Below, piece by piece: positions 43,721-54,340 of a stretch of DNA of 64,000 nucleotides. The stretch comes from Reticulitermes lucifugus (lineage: Eukaryota > Arthropoda > Insecta > Blattodea > Rhinotermitidae). The notes below the pieces were generated by a model. It had not been told where the DNA came from, ran no database searches, and saw nothing but the letters and a program-made list of their open reading frames with translations. The position numbers and the translations under genes are program-made. The DNA lies in the NCBI GenBank assembly GCA_026260175.1, contig JAKCWW010000006.1:63534-127533 (forward strand), read 5' to 3'. How positions within the stretch are numbered: position 1 is the stretch's first letter; every line of letters begins with the position of its first letter.

Positions 43721-44603
43721 CTATATATTCAAGTCATATCATCTCTCCACACAACCGGTTTAGATGCGTCTTCACTTATTACTCAGGCAATATATGAATG
43801 TTGTTGTAATTGTCATGGGTGGTCCTGAAGCCGTAACAATCGCCTGTCAAAGAAGTGAAAATTCAGATAAGAGGTTTTCTAGATGCATTTAACTTGTGAT
43901 ATGCATCGCGTTAATGACAAGCAGACTTTTTAAAGTAATTTACTGAAATAAACGTTCATAATTTATGTAATCCGATGAGGATTAAGAAAGTACCACAAAG
44001 CACTTTACAAGCAGTTTTGTTTATTAAATACTTATTTATATTTCTTTCTTTCGAATTGCATACGACAGTGTTAAAAACAATTTCCCGTTAAAATATTTTA
44101 ACACATATTTATTTTGAAAATCCCCTTTTATGTTATATTACATGTAATTCCTATTAAGTAATTTAGCGTCATTCGAGCATCAGCCTTGTGAGCTTGTGTA
44201 TGTGCAGACATACGACAGCGCTTTACGAATTACGTAAATGTGGTACAGAGATGAACTCTGGTGTACCTTGGAATCCAGGAGAATCCCTTTTATGTAAATT
44301 GAGGTACTGGACTGCGTGTTACTGTAACTTGCATGTGAAGCTGTTAGACATTGGCAACGCCTTGTCCTAGATTATATGGGAATGTACTAAATTCCACGAC
44401 GGTTTTATAACTCGCAACTGGAAATGTCCCTCAATCTTGTTCGTATAAGGCGAATCGCAATGCTCTAATTATGTTGTTGCTTTGCTAATTGCCGGCTGTT
44501 GATGTTGGTACAGGTTTTTGTTTGAGGAAGAGAAAGCTCAGACGGAACGGATTTACTAAAATCCTCTCGGTAGATGAACCACGTCACAAGTGACTTAAAA
44601 CCC
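43721..44603. other. Unassigned spacer
   Basis: Nothing recognisable. Confidence 0.5.
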
Positions 44604-44640
44604 AGTGTTTCGGAGACGTTCTCTATCTCCGTCATCAGGA
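44604..44640 (-). ncRNA. Hammerhead-ribozyme-like motif 11
   Basis: Minus strand: core CTGATGA (44638-44632), unpaired C, stem II GGAGA/TCTCC (five perfect pairs), GAAA (44611-44608), then CACTGGGTTTTAAG. Stem I and a cleavage triplet are not evident. The covarying stem II is the main support. Confidence 0.5.
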
Positions 44641-44899
44641 TTGATACGTACAAAGCGGATGGTCTCTAGGCAAGATTGTTGCATAATTAATCGACGAATA
44701 AATCTTGCATTAAACTCGGTTGATATTTGTATAAATTACATGAATTAATGACAGGTATTCAGTTCTGTGGTGCATTCAAAAACTGAGAATATTAATTCGT
44801 GTGTCTGTGTGCCTGAATATGCATGTGTATATCTATATAATTTTGTGGCGCAACAGCGCAAATCGTGCTTAGGCTTCATTGTAGATGTTCCTAGATCAC

Positions 44900-45103
44900 A
44901 CACAATCAGACACACACACACACACACACACGGTAGGACTCGTCTGAACGCGTGATCAGTCCCTTGCTGGGACTGCTACATGCACAACACACAACGTGCA
45001 CAAAAGATGAATATCCATATCCTCAGGGGATTCGAACCCGCGATCCCAGCACTCGAGCGGCCGCATACTTAAGCCATAGAGAGCACGGCCACAGGGATCG
45101 GCC
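44900..45103 (-). mobile_element. SINE A, minus strand, joined to microsatellites on both sides
   Basis: Minus strand: head GGCCGATCCCTGTGGCCGTG, A-box region with CTTAAGTATG, B-box GCGGGTTCGAATCCC, then GTTGTGTGTTGTGCATGTAG, and CACGCGTTCAGACGAGTCC near the 3' side. The 3' end runs into (GT)n at 44905-44932. A TG/TATG tract begins 13 bases beyond its 5' end. Confidence 0.75.
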
Positions 45104-45115
45104 ACGTATTTTTTC

Positions 45116-45312
45116 TGTGTGTGTGTATGTATGTATGTATTATATATGTGTGTATATGTATTTATATATGAATATGTATTTATGCATGTATATAATTACG
45201 TATATGTATGTAATGTATGTATGTATGTGTATGTATGCATGTATGTGTGTATGTGTATATATACACACATACACATACACACATACATACATACACACAC
45301 ACATACATGTGT
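45116..45312. repeat. TG/TATG microsatellite inverting to CA/CATA
   Basis: Plus strand starts (TG)n and (TATG)n and from about 45256 switches to (CACATA)n and (CA)n, so the right third is complementary to the left part and can fold back. Several frames stay open by chance. Confidence 0.9.
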
Positions 45313-45347
45313 ACCACGTATAAGGCTTACGTGGGGTGGATTTGCCC

Positions 45348-45473
45348 GGGTCAGGTCCAGAGGCACGCTGCGTCTATTGCGAACGAAGTATCAAGACTTC
45401 CAATTCCATGGAAGATAAGGAAACCTTCGAAAAGTTTGGCAACTGTTAGCTTCTCAAAGAGGATTCTGTTTCG
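45348..45473 (+). repeat. LINE family L1x 3' tail, decayed
   Basis: Plus strand ends with AAAGTTTGGCAACTGTTAGC, TTCTCAAAGAGGATTCTG, the family's terminal UTR block. The upstream coding part is barely recognisable. Confidence 0.5.
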
Positions 45474-45984
45474 TGAAATTACAGAGCGTATGAACGGTAG
45501 GGGGGATGATAAAGCATATAACTTATATTCCCTAAGGACAGAATGCCATAGCTGATTCGATCAAATATTTAACCTGGTACTGAAAATGATTTATTCATTT
45601 ATTGCTTTGTTTTGCTCAGGGTAAATAAAAATACAATGAAAGTTAAGGAATGAAATATATATGGTTGTCAGTCTACTAGTGGTGTCATATAAACACAAAC
45701 CATTAGTTTCTGTCCGACTACTTCTTTCGGTTTCTTTTGTAGACTTCTATCATATTTACTGTCCCATTACTTTCAGTCATACTTATGGCATTCTAAAAGC
45801 CTTGAAATTTGATGTGTAATTACGCAAACATTATTCTCAGAACCAATCGCCATCCATTTCTTGTACATAAAAAGCTTCCCTCGGTGTATGTAGATAAAAT
45901 GGCGCGAGGACTCTGACGTCAGACTGTCGCCACAGGTCTAATCTTCGATAATTGAAGAATACTTTATGGGCTAGGATTTATATC
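45474..45984. other. Unassigned spacer
   Basis: Nothing recognisable. Confidence 0.45.
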
Positions 45985-46120
45985 CAGAACCTCACAGTTG
46001 GGTAAAAAATGCTCTTACTTCGTAATCGGGATGCCCCAGGTTCAAATCTCGGAAGGGAAACCGGCCATCATGATTAAGGTTTTCGTATTTTCAGTCGGAA
46101 TTTTAGGCCACGAGCATTTC
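45985..46120 (+). repeat. tRNA-headed SINE-like fragment
   Basis: A-box-like CACAGTTGGGTAAAAAATGC and B-box-like CCAGGTTCAAATCTCGG at normal tRNA spacing. The 3' part, GGCCATCATGATTAAGGTTT, differs from SINEs A, B and C. Confidence 0.5.
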
Positions 46121-46261
46121 TTTCCACAATCTGTACAATTCATGCTTAATAATCATAATAGTATTCTACGATAGCCTGTAGGGTATAGTGTGATCTACTT
46201 ACAGTCTGGTTAAAGAAACCATAAGCAGATAAACCACTTCCACAATATTATACGGTAGTCG

Positions 46262-46460
46262 GGATAGATGATAAAATAAGTGTCTAGTGCACATTCAGGA
46301 CGACTCGGGTTCGATCACCAACAGCGACAGGTGTTCTTCAATACCGCGTCCAAACTAGCATTGAGATCCGCCCAGCCTTCTATCCGATGGACGGATACAG
46401 GACGCTCTGTCCTCTGGGATAAAGTGACCAGAGCTTTAGGTTTGTCTAGTATCGGCGTTA
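46262..46460 (+). repeat. SINE B, decayed copy
   Basis: B-box GGGTTCGATCACC, then GCGTCCAAACTAGCATTGAG, CCGCCCAGCCTTCTATCC, CTGGGATAAAGTGACCAGAG. The order matches SINE B, but no 3' end is recognised. Confidence 0.5.
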
Positions 46461-46689
46461 AACTTTTTCAATCGTAATTACTGTTGTGCATTGCAAGAGC
46501 CTGATCCAAATTAATTTTCCAGAAAATCTGTAATCTTCGAAGTTGAAAAGCAGCATTAAGTGGCACGAGCTTAGGAAAAACCAAAATAAAACTTTGTAAA
46601 ATAGCACGTCCGTTGGAGCTCGACATTGGACCTGCTAAACGCAAAGTGCTGTCCAGTTTGATTCGAAATTCGGCTGATGAGTTAAAAAG

Positions 46690-46942
46690 ATAAAGGTAAA
46701 GCAATCCCATTACAGGCCTTAGGGTTCCAGGAGGTTGAGGCTCCCAGATTTCTAGACAGTCGGCACATGAAGGTGGTAANNNNNNNNNNNNNNNNNNNNN
46801 NNNNNNNNNNNNNNNNNNNNNNNNNNNNNNNNNNNNNNNNNNNNNNNNNNNNNNNNNNNNNNNNNNNNNCATCGGGAATCGAACCCGCGACCTTCCAGCT
46901 TGTAGCGCAGTGCCTTAACCAACTGCGCCACCGCGTGCCCCC
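46690..46942 (-). mobile_element. SINE C, full-length copy interrupted by an assembly gap
   Basis: Minus strand head: GGGGCACGCGGTGGCGCAG (A-box), then GTTAAGGCACTGCGCTAC, and GTCGCGGGTTCGATTCCCG (B-box). The N-gap (46780-46869) follows, then the tail CCACCTTCATGTGCCGACTG, CTAGAAATCTGGGAGCC and GGCCTGTAATGGGATTGC. The same tail, alone, is at 39682-39802. The head looks like a tRNA but lacks a complete acceptor stem, so it is not annotated as a tRNA gene. Confidence 0.8.
46780..46869. other. Assembly gap (90 N)
   Basis: Run of 90 undetermined bases inside SINE C. Confidence 1.
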
Positions 46943-47454
46943 CTCGGCTGATGAGGTTTAAAAATGAATTGAGCTAGATCTCTATACCTCTATGCTTATA
47001 CAGACACGTTTATACAGTACTTATTGGCACAGTATGGATGGGTCGTGTTGGTGGAAGAGACAGCGCTGTACGCTTCACTGTGGAGTAAACAAATATTTAA
47101 GCTTCCTTCTGCCGAGAATTTCGCTTTCTTGCAGGGTATAAAAGGACGGGTGACAAATTAATCTTGTATACATATTTTTTACTTTTTTTACTCATTACGT
47201 GATAATCCTCCTTGCATTTATTTTTATATCTCTGTTTATTTAATACTGACTTTTATTATCAGATGCCTAAGAGCAGTTGCAATTGAGTTAATAGTCTCCC
47301 GTTTTACAGCTGCTATCGAAACAGTACATACTCACAGGCAAGGGAGAATTCATCTCCAAATTTCCACTGAAGAATAACGAACAGCGGACGAGTTTTACTT
47401 ACATAGAAAGCCTTCCAGAAAACAAATCGCTTTTATGCTCCTAATTACCTTCTT
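46943..47454. other. Unassigned spacer
   Basis: Nothing recognisable. Confidence 0.45.
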
Positions 47455-47705
47455 AGTTCCGGGGGTCAAACCCCGAAAGAGGAGAGATTTTCCGTACCCG
47501 CCCAGACGGGCACCGAGGCCAAAACAGCCTCCTGTGAAATGCGTACCGGGTCTCTTTCCCGGGAGTAAATCGGCCGGAGCTTAACATTGACCAGCCATCC
47601 CCATATAGCGCCGAGGTTAATGAAAGGGTAGAACCAAACCTCTACCCCCCCCCTCACCCGGCCTGCCTGGGCCTTCATGGCATGTTACAGGGTGAATTTA
47701 CCTTT
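47455..47705 (+). mobile_element. SINE B, 5'-truncated
   Basis: Starts just before the B-box remnant GGGGGTCAAACCCCG. Body: CGCCCAGACGGGCACCGAGG, GCGTACCGGGTCTCTTTCCC, GGGAGTAAATCGGCCGG, TAGCGCCGAGGTTAATGAAA, GGGTAGAACCAAACCTCTAC and the end GGGTGAATTTACCTTTTATT. Confidence 0.85.
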
Positions 47706-48339
47706 TATTATTATTACTGTGGCTTTACCTATAGGTCCAAAATGACTAGAATGTTATTTGTGACTTCGGCATCCGCGGTTAACAACATCGTAAGTTTAAC
47801 GTCTTCCAATGTTTCGACGTGCATTACAGTTCCCATGTTCAGAGTGAATGAGTCGGGAGGATTCATCGAGGAGGTATTTAGCGTCGGGTTGTCAAGCATA
47901 ACGTTGTCAAATGGCCTTAGCACTCGGTCTATCGTGTTGCATCTTCCTTCTGACTCCCCCACCCTGAGCATTGTGAATGTGGTATGTACAAAATGTTCAA
48001 GAATTTTAACAATTTAACACATGTCGCAGCCAAGACCCTCAAACTATAATTACACATCAGTTATAGGCCATGGAATTCTAAGGATAGAAGCAGGAATCCG
48101 TATCCTCTACACCTGAAGAAAAAAATATTATTTCAGAAAAATTATGGGTATTTCGTAAAAAATGCCTACTTAATGTCCGCTGAGCGAAAGCCTTCTGGTG
48201 CGCTCGCTTAAACATAGCAACCGGACAACAATTGTAAATTTGGTAACTGAGGCCACCATGGTAACGAAGGTAACCACAGCAAGAATAGGAACAACGGTAA
48301 AGGTGATAAAATTCAGCAACGAAAGTATTCATAAGTAGG
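47706..48339. other. Spacer with a possible decayed hammerhead-type element
   Basis: At about 47810-47860, minus strand, CTGAACATGGGAACTG is followed 10 bases later by GTCGAAACATTGG. The spacing resembles the hammerhead-like motifs, but core and stem II are broken. A 111-codon plus-strand frame (47682-48017) crosses it and is not recognised as a gene. Confidence 0.3.
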
Positions 48340-48560
48340 ACATATGTAGGTCTTCACGCAAAGTGTCTCTCATTTTTGTCCGATTTTAACCAAAGTTTGG
48401 ACCTGTGGACACATTTCAGTAAAATTTCCCAATATCAACTTTCACGTAAATCGGTCCGAGGGAATCTAGTTGAGAGGGACACAGACGGAGGGAATGAAAG
48501 GCATAGAGACACGATAAAGCTAATGGCCGCTTTCCGAAACTGTTTTGCGAAATTGTCTAA
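48340..48560 (+). repeat. Dispersed repeat G-core, 3' half, copy 3
   Basis: ATGTAGGTCTTCACGCAAAG, TGTCCGATTTTAACCAAAG, CACGTAAATCGGTCCGAGGG and AGCTAATGGCCGCTTTCCG. The order follows the 3' half of the copies at 6155 and 27098. Confidence 0.55.
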
Positions 48561-49363
48561 AAAATTGGAAGGTGGACAATTTTGGAACGACATAGCATGC
48601 CACAACATCCTCAAATACCTTTGAACGTAAAATAAATGTTACGACTGTGACACACAAATTTTCAGACAGACTCGTCTGCTCTACAAGACCGTAAAAGCAG
48701 AGCCCAGTTGTTCTGCAGTATAAAATAACCTGTCCCATTGTTTTCAGAGACCATTATGATCCCCATTAGCCGGCACATTCCTCAAGCATTCCTGCCAGCT
48801 CTTCATATCTCCTTCACCTTTTCCTCTAAACGAGAGGGAATCCAAACCATAAAACTTAGGGGACCTTAATAAGCAAATCATTGCTACCGCTGCTAGGCAT
48901 TCTTTTATTGGTAAGGCCATAACAAAATTATAGGTACTTAGTGAAGTTAATGTTACGTGGTCACGTCCTATCTCTTTCTCCTCAGGTTATTGTTTTAAAT
49001 ACAAGAAAGAATACTTCTGTGTGGCCTAGATGTTAATATAACAAATGTCCCTTTATAGTAATAACGACTCTCATAGCACTTTTAACGTAAATGTCGCCGT
49101 TGTTTTATGGAAAGAAATTACACTTGCTGTCGCCCATAAGTTTAACTTTTCATGCAAAGAATAACGTTTCTTGGGAAAAAAGAATGCGACATTTACTAAG
49201 AGTACAGGATATAAAAAGGGATATTTGTAACGTATGGAGTTGTGCAGTTGTTCCAGTATGTCAGAAAGAAAGGAACGGCACACAGGTCTGGAATATTTGT
49301 ATAACGTCGGCCTAATTTACTACCTAAAACATTACATTAGGCGTGTGAAGTTCTCACGGGGTG
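48561..49363. other. Unassigned spacer
   Basis: Nothing recognisable. Confidence 0.5.
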
Positions 49364-49520
49364 ACTTTTGGAGTATGACGCCGTATACATGGGTAGGTAT
49401 ATACTAAACTTTTGGACAAATGTGTTGTCCTGTCACTCTTATACCCTGAAGACAGACTCAGCACGACACTCCCAAAAGTTTCTATCCATCTGCCAAGGTA
49501 TACACCCAAACTGATAATAT
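49364..49520. repeat. Inverted pair of family D segments
   Basis: The left half (GGAGTATGACGCCGTATAC, then ACTAAACTTTTGGAC) and the reverse complement of the right half (GGTGTATACCTTGGCAG, AGAAACTTTTGGGAGTG) can be aligned along their length. Two family D pieces therefore lie tail to tail. ACTTTTGG...CCAAAAGT forms the ends of the inner fold-back (49364-49480). Confidence 0.5.
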
Positions 49521-49594
49521 ATATGTGGAAATATATAAATAATATGTTAATAAACAAATAAACTATCTCCATGAACCAAAGTGTGGTCACGAAT

Positions 49595-49765
49595 AAGCCG
49601 CCTCTTATGGAACCTGAAAAATAATTATAGTATTCACGAGATTCCACGGTTTATCAGTGTTCTGGGCCAGATAAATCCAGTCCACGTCCTCATACGCTAT
49701 TTCCTGAAAGTTACGTTTAATATTATCTTTACAGATTGAGGTTCTGATTGCTCTGTCCATCTTAT
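49595..49765 (-). pseudogene. LINE family L1x 3' fragment, decayed
   Basis: The plus strand shows GCCGCCTCTTATGGAACCTG, GGCCAGATAAATCCAGTCCA and TTACGTTTAATATTATC, the reverse of the VMNLRVP, LDWIDLAQ and DNIK segments. Heavily mutated. Confidence 0.6.
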
Positions 49766-51113
49766 ATGGAACATGCGAATGTACTGAATAAGCAGCAGCG
49801 AGCAGCAGCCGACAAGAGGTGGTCCTCCAGCTTGGGGTTTGGGCGAGGCGTTAACAACAGAGAGCAGACTGACACAAGTCATGTAGCCCCAGAGTTGGTT
49901 ATGCCGTTGGGTATAATTGCTGGAAATTTACAAACTTTACAAAATAATGCGGAATGGTTTTGTGACACCACACATTTGCGACATGCTGTAACAACCCTTA
50001 TTGTTACCGCATAATGAGCACACATTGTTGTTTCCATACCGTGTACATATCATAAAAACGTTCGTGTACATATGCATTATAAAGAATATATATAAATAAA
50101 TACAGGGAAAACCGGAACGTGAGCGTAACGGAAACCTGTCTTAGCGGAAAACTTGTCAGTCCCGAGGATTCAAAAGCAAGTACCTGTGTGAAAAGGAACC
50201 AGCCTGCAATGGAAAAATTTCTGTAACTAGCGGTTCAGTTGGGAGGATTCTTTTTTTTTTTTTATAAAGCACATATTTCGACACGTAAATCCTGGCCACT
50301 TTATTAGAAGATTAGAATTGTTGGTCAAGCCATTTAAATAACTCCATACATCTTTCTTAACTTGAAGAGTAGTTTAGCCTGCATGTTTATCGTGAAGATT
50401 ATTGTCTTTGGGATGTAACGCTTTATGGTCTGCTGGAATTGTGGCTCTATTGCCTGCTGTTGCTAGAGTCATTATTCTAAATTTAATACATTGTGCTTTA
50501 TACTTAACTATAGACAGTTTATTTCTCAGCAGCTTCCTCAAAACCTACCCTGTATTCTTTCTTGTAGTACGCTTAACTTTGACATTATACTGCCTGACAT
50601 GAGAGAATGCTTTAATACTCTTGAACTTGACATACACAGGATTATATTTCACATCGCTTCGAACACCTGTCGAGAGGTCATGGGCTGACTGGACCCCTGA
50701 TACCGTAAAATATGAGACCTTTAATCCGAACTCCACGTGTGATCCCAACCGGATAAATGACGCAGTCATTACGCTTCAATATACCTGAGATATGAATCAG
50801 TTCACTCAATCTTTTTTGTATTTTCTTTTACATCTAACTGTGTGAATTAGACTTCAGCTGTCCAGAAATGAGAATATCTGCACTGCTCCTTGAGTGATGA
50901 AGTTTGCCATCTTTGTCATCATTATCATCATTATTTATATATGTATTAACACTGTAAGATTTATTTGCGACATCGTGATCTACTGAACTATAGAACGAAT
51001 CTTTCCAAGAGAAACATTTTTAGAAAGCTTATGATTCGGCATGGATGGCAGTCTGTTTTATTTTTATTACTTCCTTCTCAAAAATTGTTTTTAACAAAAA
51101 GTCTACCGAGTTA
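49766..51113. other. Unassigned spacer
   Basis: Includes a T-run at 50251-50263. GGGATGTAACGCTTTATGGT (about 50410) may be a stray family D end. No gene recognised. Confidence 0.45.
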
Positions 51114-51119
51114 AGAATT

Positions 51120-51202
51120 GGCAGTGCTGCCTTAAGCGGAGGCCAAGGGAAACTAATATATTTCGGGTAATTTCCTTGGCCTCCGCTTGAGGCAGGACTG
51201 CC
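51120..51202. repeat. Compact near-perfect hairpin (29-bp arms)
   Basis: Arms 51120-51148 and 51174-51202 pair at 27 of 29 positions (GGCAGT-CTGCCT-AAGCGGAGGCCAAGG type) around a 25-base loop. Looser pairing extends to about 51114-51209. GC-rich in AT-rich surroundings. It has the size of a microRNA precursor but could equally be a tiny fold-back MITE. Confidence 0.85.
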
Positions 51203-51483
51203 AGTTTCCACGTATTTATCTTATTTACACATGCTAGGAAGCATTTGTTTCTAATTTACAAGTTGTTTATGATCCATTGAATTTTGAAAGAAATTACGCA
51301 GCATAAAGAACTAGTAAGTACAACGTTTAAAATTTCTTTTTTTTTTAATTTAGATGCTGTAATTTGTATTGAAAAAATATTTTACTCTTTCTACATGCGA
51401 ATTATTCGCACCGATATAACTAGTATTACAAAGTCTGAGCTCATTTGTTTCAGGCTGTTACGGAGGGGACTGTGAAGTTTGCG

Positions 51484-51626
51484 GTCTTTTGGAATGTGAC
51501 GCCGTGTAGTCTCCTAAGTGGTTGCCATTGCCTTTGTAGAAATTTCTACCTCCATCATCAGGGTTTTACGATATGAGAAACAAACTCTTCTGAAACATCG
51601 CCACAGTGCGGCACATTCCAAAAGAC
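51484..51626. repeat. Family D fold-back element, 143 bp with perfect 15-bp inverted ends
   Basis: Ends GTCTTTTGGAATGTG (51484-51498) and CACATTCCAAAAGAC (51612-51626) are exact reverse complements. The interior shows the family D block GACGCCGTGTAGTCT and, on the minus strand, CCCTGATGATGGAGGTAG followed by a GTAGAAATTTCTAC palindrome where other copies have stem II. GAAA is lost. No target duplication evident. Confidence 0.75.
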
Positions 51627-53310
51627 AAAAATATTCATATTTTTAACTTCAGTATGAAAAATTCTACATGTGTTTGATGACGTATTTACCCCATTTGTCC
51701 TTATGTTTGCATACCTGTACTGCATGGCCAATAGAAGATATCTCCTTCGAGAAGAGTTCTTAAGAATACGTTGGGGCCTTAGCTGGGACATAACACTGCA
51801 ATACTATCCTTCACAGGAACTTGTCGTTAAACCTTACCTTGAGCCAGATTATTTTATTACCCTGTTGCTTTAAAACCTATTTTAGTATTACGTTAGTATA
51901 TAATCCTAAATCTACGAAGTGTTCTCCTGCCTTTCGTTTTGCGGGTTGAAATTCTTTAAGAGTATTTCCCCTGTCCGTTAACTTTATTACTCAGTTATAT
52001 GTGTCGACGGGTACAAACTACAAATTTCCTCTGTGTTTTTGATTCCATACTGTCACTTCTCTGCTAGGTCCAAATACATTCTTCAGCGCCCTTTTCAAAT
52101 AAACTTATTCACCCTAATAAATGTGTTCCTGATAATGGTGCGTCACAGCAAATAGGGCTATTTATTTGGATATAGCCCATCGTCTAGGTTTTTTTTCAAA
52201 CATAATACTTCGGGAACCGACTTTTTCTTCCGTTACCAGAAGTAAATGTATCTAATCAGCTGGGCCTCTTAGGAAACGCTAGCCGCAGTTGCTGGAAGAA
52301 CGACAGAGACTAATCTAACTTATTAAATTTATAGGCTTAAAGACATACAATTTGGGTTTCCGAGAAGTTGTTTAAAAATTATGCACGCTGGACAATGTCC
52401 AAGATATGTTATGTTTGTCCTTACAATATACCCTTTCCTTAACGTAAGAGACAATTTTCCAACCATATAAAAACGGCGGAGTCAGTTACCGTCCCATATA
52501 TTTTACTCTTCACTCTTTAAACACAACATTATTTATTGATAATTTACAACGTTTTTGAATCTTTGTTATTTCAGAACGTAAAAATTAAGTTCGAAAATTA
52601 TAGTGGAATTAATTTTAGGCGGGTAATAATTCATATGTGAGTGTAGAAACGGTTCTAAAATTATTTTATTAGTACAGCGTACATAGGGCACGGATCTCCT
52701 GTTCGCAGGCAATCCTACATCATACATATTGCATCGCCTGGAACGTTCTGCGAAGTAGTGACCACAACACTCACACAGGGTAAAGTTTCGATCATGATTC
52801 GAAGCTTTTGAAATAAGGGATACAATTTTAAACATGAAAGAAAGGTAACACATTTTAATTATGTTTCGATTTCAGACACCTAAAAAGGGGGAAACGGTTT
52901 TAATGAGTAAAACAGACAATTAAAAAAATAAAACGGCATCGATTTGACACTTTTAAGACTGACGTTGATGTAAATTATATCCAGGAATACAGTTCATACC
53001 TGACAAAGAACGAACACCTTCTCCATTGTCAAAACAGATCAGCTAATTCAGCTTGGGGAAATACGAGTAATTGTTGTAGATTGTGAATATCACATTAAAC
53101 GTTCAAATACACTCTGTGGGCAAAATGCAGACTTTCTTAATGATGCCACAATTGGTACATATAGCTACCACTTGACTTTAAACGTTTATGAGCGTTGACA
53201 TATGTCACTTAAGCATTGCAGTTGTTGATATAATATACATGCATGTTACGGTCGTTGTTTGTTGTTTGTTTTGGCCCTTTCCTTGCCTTGACGGCATGAA
53301 CTTAATACTC
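51627..53310. other. Long unassigned stretch
   Basis: No repeat head, LINE tail or inverted-repeat element recognised. Short open frames only. Confidence 0.5.
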
Positions 53311-53366
53311 TTTCTTCACTCTCTCTCTCTCTCTCCCTCTGTGTGTGTGTGTATAAGAGAGAAAGA
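53311..53366. repeat. TC/TG compound microsatellite
   Basis: (CT)n then (TG)n followed by AGAGAGAAAG. Confidence 0.9.
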
Positions 53367-54040
53367 CTCTTGTTCTATGGCATGTAACTGCAGAAGATAG
53401 AAGAGTCCTGTATGTCTGTACGTACTTGTATTTGGTGGTTGGTGAGACCACCCAAGAAGTCTCAGCATCTGCTTCTCCCTCTCCTTACTAGCGAAAATTT
53501 GCAACTATACCTCACTTCCTGCGGTCTCTCACTAAGTTATTCACCACAATCTTTATCATTCGGCATGAGAACAATATGGCCTCATCCTCTTCCAATCTCC
53601 GCTAATTTGCAAGCTACGTTTCTTTTATTTCCTCTCATTGTGACGAAGAACCATTGAAGTGGTTGATAAAATTGAGAAATAAAGAGTTCATCAGCAAACT
53701 GAATTTTTGACACTTAATTTTTCTTGCGTTACAGAACACAAATTTGGAGACTTGGAGAACCATTGTGTGCACTCGCCTAGTTTTATACAGCTGAAGATCC
53801 AGCACCGGTGAGTACCAGCATGTATGAACATTCCGCTGCCTTCCTCAACTTCATATATGTATTTAAATGCAACACTTTTAGAGGAACACATTCGTTCGAA
53901 TTTAAAGGTAATATTTTAGTTATGTTTTTAAAATGTCACTTTTGAATATAGTCAGTTCATTGCGAATTGAAATGCTTTTCAAGTATGTTGACCCTACATG
54001 AGAACTGCAGTTGACAAAACGCTGTTAAATAGACCCTAAT
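53367..54040. other. Unassigned spacer
   Basis: An 81-codon plus-strand frame (53412-53657) has no recognisable domain. Confidence 0.45.
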
Positions 54041-54058
54041 CCCGCATAATAATCAGTA

Positions 54059-54340
54059 GGCCGGGATAGCTCAGTCGGTATAGCAACTCGCTACGAGCTG
54101 GACGATCCGGGGATCGAATCCCGGTGGAGGCGAAGTTTTCAGCACCCGTCCAGACTGGCCCTGGGGCCTACCCAGCCTCCTGTACAATGGGTACCAAGTC
54201 ATTCCCGGGGGTAAAGCGGCCGGAGCGTGGAGTTGACCACCCACCCCCCATCTAGCGTCGAGGTTAAAGAAAGAGTAGAGATATACCTCTACTCCCCTTC
54301 TGGACCTTCATGGCCTGTTCTAGGGTGAACTTTACCTTAC
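54059..54340 (+). mobile_element. SINE B, full length, with target-site duplication
   Basis: The best copy in the window. Head GGCCGGGATAGCTCAGTCGG (A-box), TATAGCAACTCGCTACGAGC, GGGGATCGAATCCCGG (B-box). Complete body to the 3' end AGGGTGAACTTTACCTTA. Flanked by CCCGCATAATAATCA (54041-54055) and CCCGTATAATAGTCA (54340-54354), 13 of 15 identical. Non-coding; would be mobilised by a LINE in trans. Confidence 0.93.

Noticed and set aside
46870-46942. Possible minus-strand tRNA gene
   Set aside because: tRNA-like head without a matching acceptor stem, joined across the gap to a tail also found at 39682-39802; it is SINE C.
46468-46961. Open frames crossing the run of undetermined bases
   Set aside because: Unknown residues inflate the length; the flanks are SINE C sequence.
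54059-54130. Possible functional tRNA gene
   Set aside because: A- and B-box are good, but no acceptor stem closes after the B-box region and the same head is repeated in front of SINE B bodies across the window.
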